The position numbers and the translations under genes were made by a program. DNA of 64,000 bases from Peteryoungia algae (GTDB lineage Bacteria; Pseudomonadota; Alphaproteobacteria; Rhizobiales; Rhizobiaceae), in NCBI RefSeq assembly GCF_030369675.1, contig NZ_CP128477.1, positions 4,172,501 through 4,236,500 of the forward strand, read 5' to 3'. Shown piece after piece: positions 63,708 to 64,000 of the stretch. How positions within the stretch are numbered: the first letter of the stretch is position 1; every line of letters begins with the position of its first letter. The notes beneath the pieces were generated by a model, which was not told the DNA's origin, made no database searches, and worked only from the letters and a program-made list of their open reading frames with translations.

Positions 63708-64000
63708 ATGAGGTACGGCGAGGAATTCCTGGGCGTCGAATGCGGCGTCGCACGCCACTTGAACGAGGTGGACTGGGCGGCAACTTCCCTTGGTCCGGTC
63801 GATGGCTGGTCACTCTCCCTGAAGGCCGTCATACGCACGGCCCTGTCTTCCCGCCAGCCCATGTCCTTCTGGTGGGGCGAAGACCTGCTGCAATTTCACA
63901 ACGATTCCTATGCGCCCATGTTGGGCAATCGAGTCAATCACTCGATCGGCAGGCCTTTTCGCGAGGTCTGGCCCGATGTCTGGGATGCCGTCTATCCTTT
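63708..64000 (+). CDS. PAS-domain sensor protein, probably a histidine kinase (3' truncated)
   Basis: The frame starts at ATG 63708 behind GGGAG and is open to the window edge, giving 97 residues. The visible part is the start of the PAS-type input domain common in hybrid histidine kinases (WAATSLGPVDGWSLSLKAVI, then MSFWWGEDLLQFHNDSYAPMLG and GRPFREVWPDVWDAVYP). The kinase domain would lie beyond the edge, so the enzyme class is not proven. Confidence 0.8.
   Translation, partial: MRYGEEFLGVECGVARHLNEVDWAATSLGPVDGWSLSLKAVIRTALSSRQPMSFWWGEDLLQFHNDSYAPMLGNRVNHSIGRPFREVWPDVWDAVYP

Overview
This window looks like a stretch of the main chromosome of a Rhizobiaceae alphaproteobacterium (Rhizobium/Agrobacterium type). 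The evidence is the uniformly high GC content, the short HisG paired with HisZ, the split ATP synthase with an F0-only operon (atpI-B-E-b'-b), a CIRCE-controlled groESL, a LexA box of the GTTC-N7-GTTC form used by alphaproteobacteria, several rhizobial small families (DUF2093, DUF4170, DUF2007), and frequent GTG/TTG starts. I cannot name the species. From memory, the order hisZ-hisG-doxX-groESL-HAD-ribF-ileS and the F0 ATP synthase block match Agrobacterium/Rhizobium chromosomes. No rRNA, tRNA, insertion sequence, prophage or CRISPR array was seen.

Layout, left to right. 1-2.8 kb: hisZ (cut by the window edge), hisG, a methyltransferase, and an exported phytochelatin-synthase-like protease. 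2.9-8 kb: doxX with a highly structured leader, a PAS-like small protein, an exported lytic transglycosylase, and groES-groEL, whose 3' end is partly duplicated downstream. 8.1-11.3 kb: an accessory redox/metal block, made of a monooxygenase under a SoxR-type promoter, soxR, a rhodanese-ChrB protein and ChrA. 11.4-20.5 kb: a HAD phosphatase, ribF, a split YedE pair, toxin-antitoxin genes, ileS, a lipoprotein, an acetyltransferase and tadA. 20.6-28.5 kb: an RluB-type pseudouridine synthase with a very long disordered tail, rsmD, a patatin, a Kef-type antiporter, pmbA, a CysQ-like phosphatase and DUF4170. 28.6-34 kb: lipid A assembly (waaA, a HAD phosphatase, lpxK), DUF2093 and mutL. 34.3-37.5 kb: a PAS-PAS-REC protein without a kinase, followed by a GGDEF-EAL protein.

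37.5-42.1 kb: a LysR regulator divergent from an MttB-family methyltransferase and a trimethylamine-dehydrogenase-like flavoprotein, which together suggest quaternary/tertiary amine demethylation. 42.2-49.6 kb: a PRC-barrel exported protein, an SMP-30 lactonase, a LuxR-type regulator, Mrp (preceded by a strong sigma-54 promoter motif and two stable hairpins), CorA and Kup. 49.7-54 kb: a SleB-type cell wall hydrolase and the F0 ATP synthase operon. 54-64 kb: rnhB, a radical SAM protein under a LexA-box promoter, a small glycosyltransferase-like protein, moaB-ispE-TPR, polyprenyl diphosphate synthase, DUF2007, a TrmN6-like methyltransferase, an S49 peptidase, and the start of a PAS sensor protein running off the right edge.

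Most genes are housekeeping. The parts most worth following up are the sigma-54 promoter plus structured RNA before mrp, the SOS-box radical SAM gene, the SoxR/chromate block, the MttB/flavoprotein pair with a three-cysteine cluster site, the exported phytochelatin-synthase-like protein, and the duplicated groEL tail.
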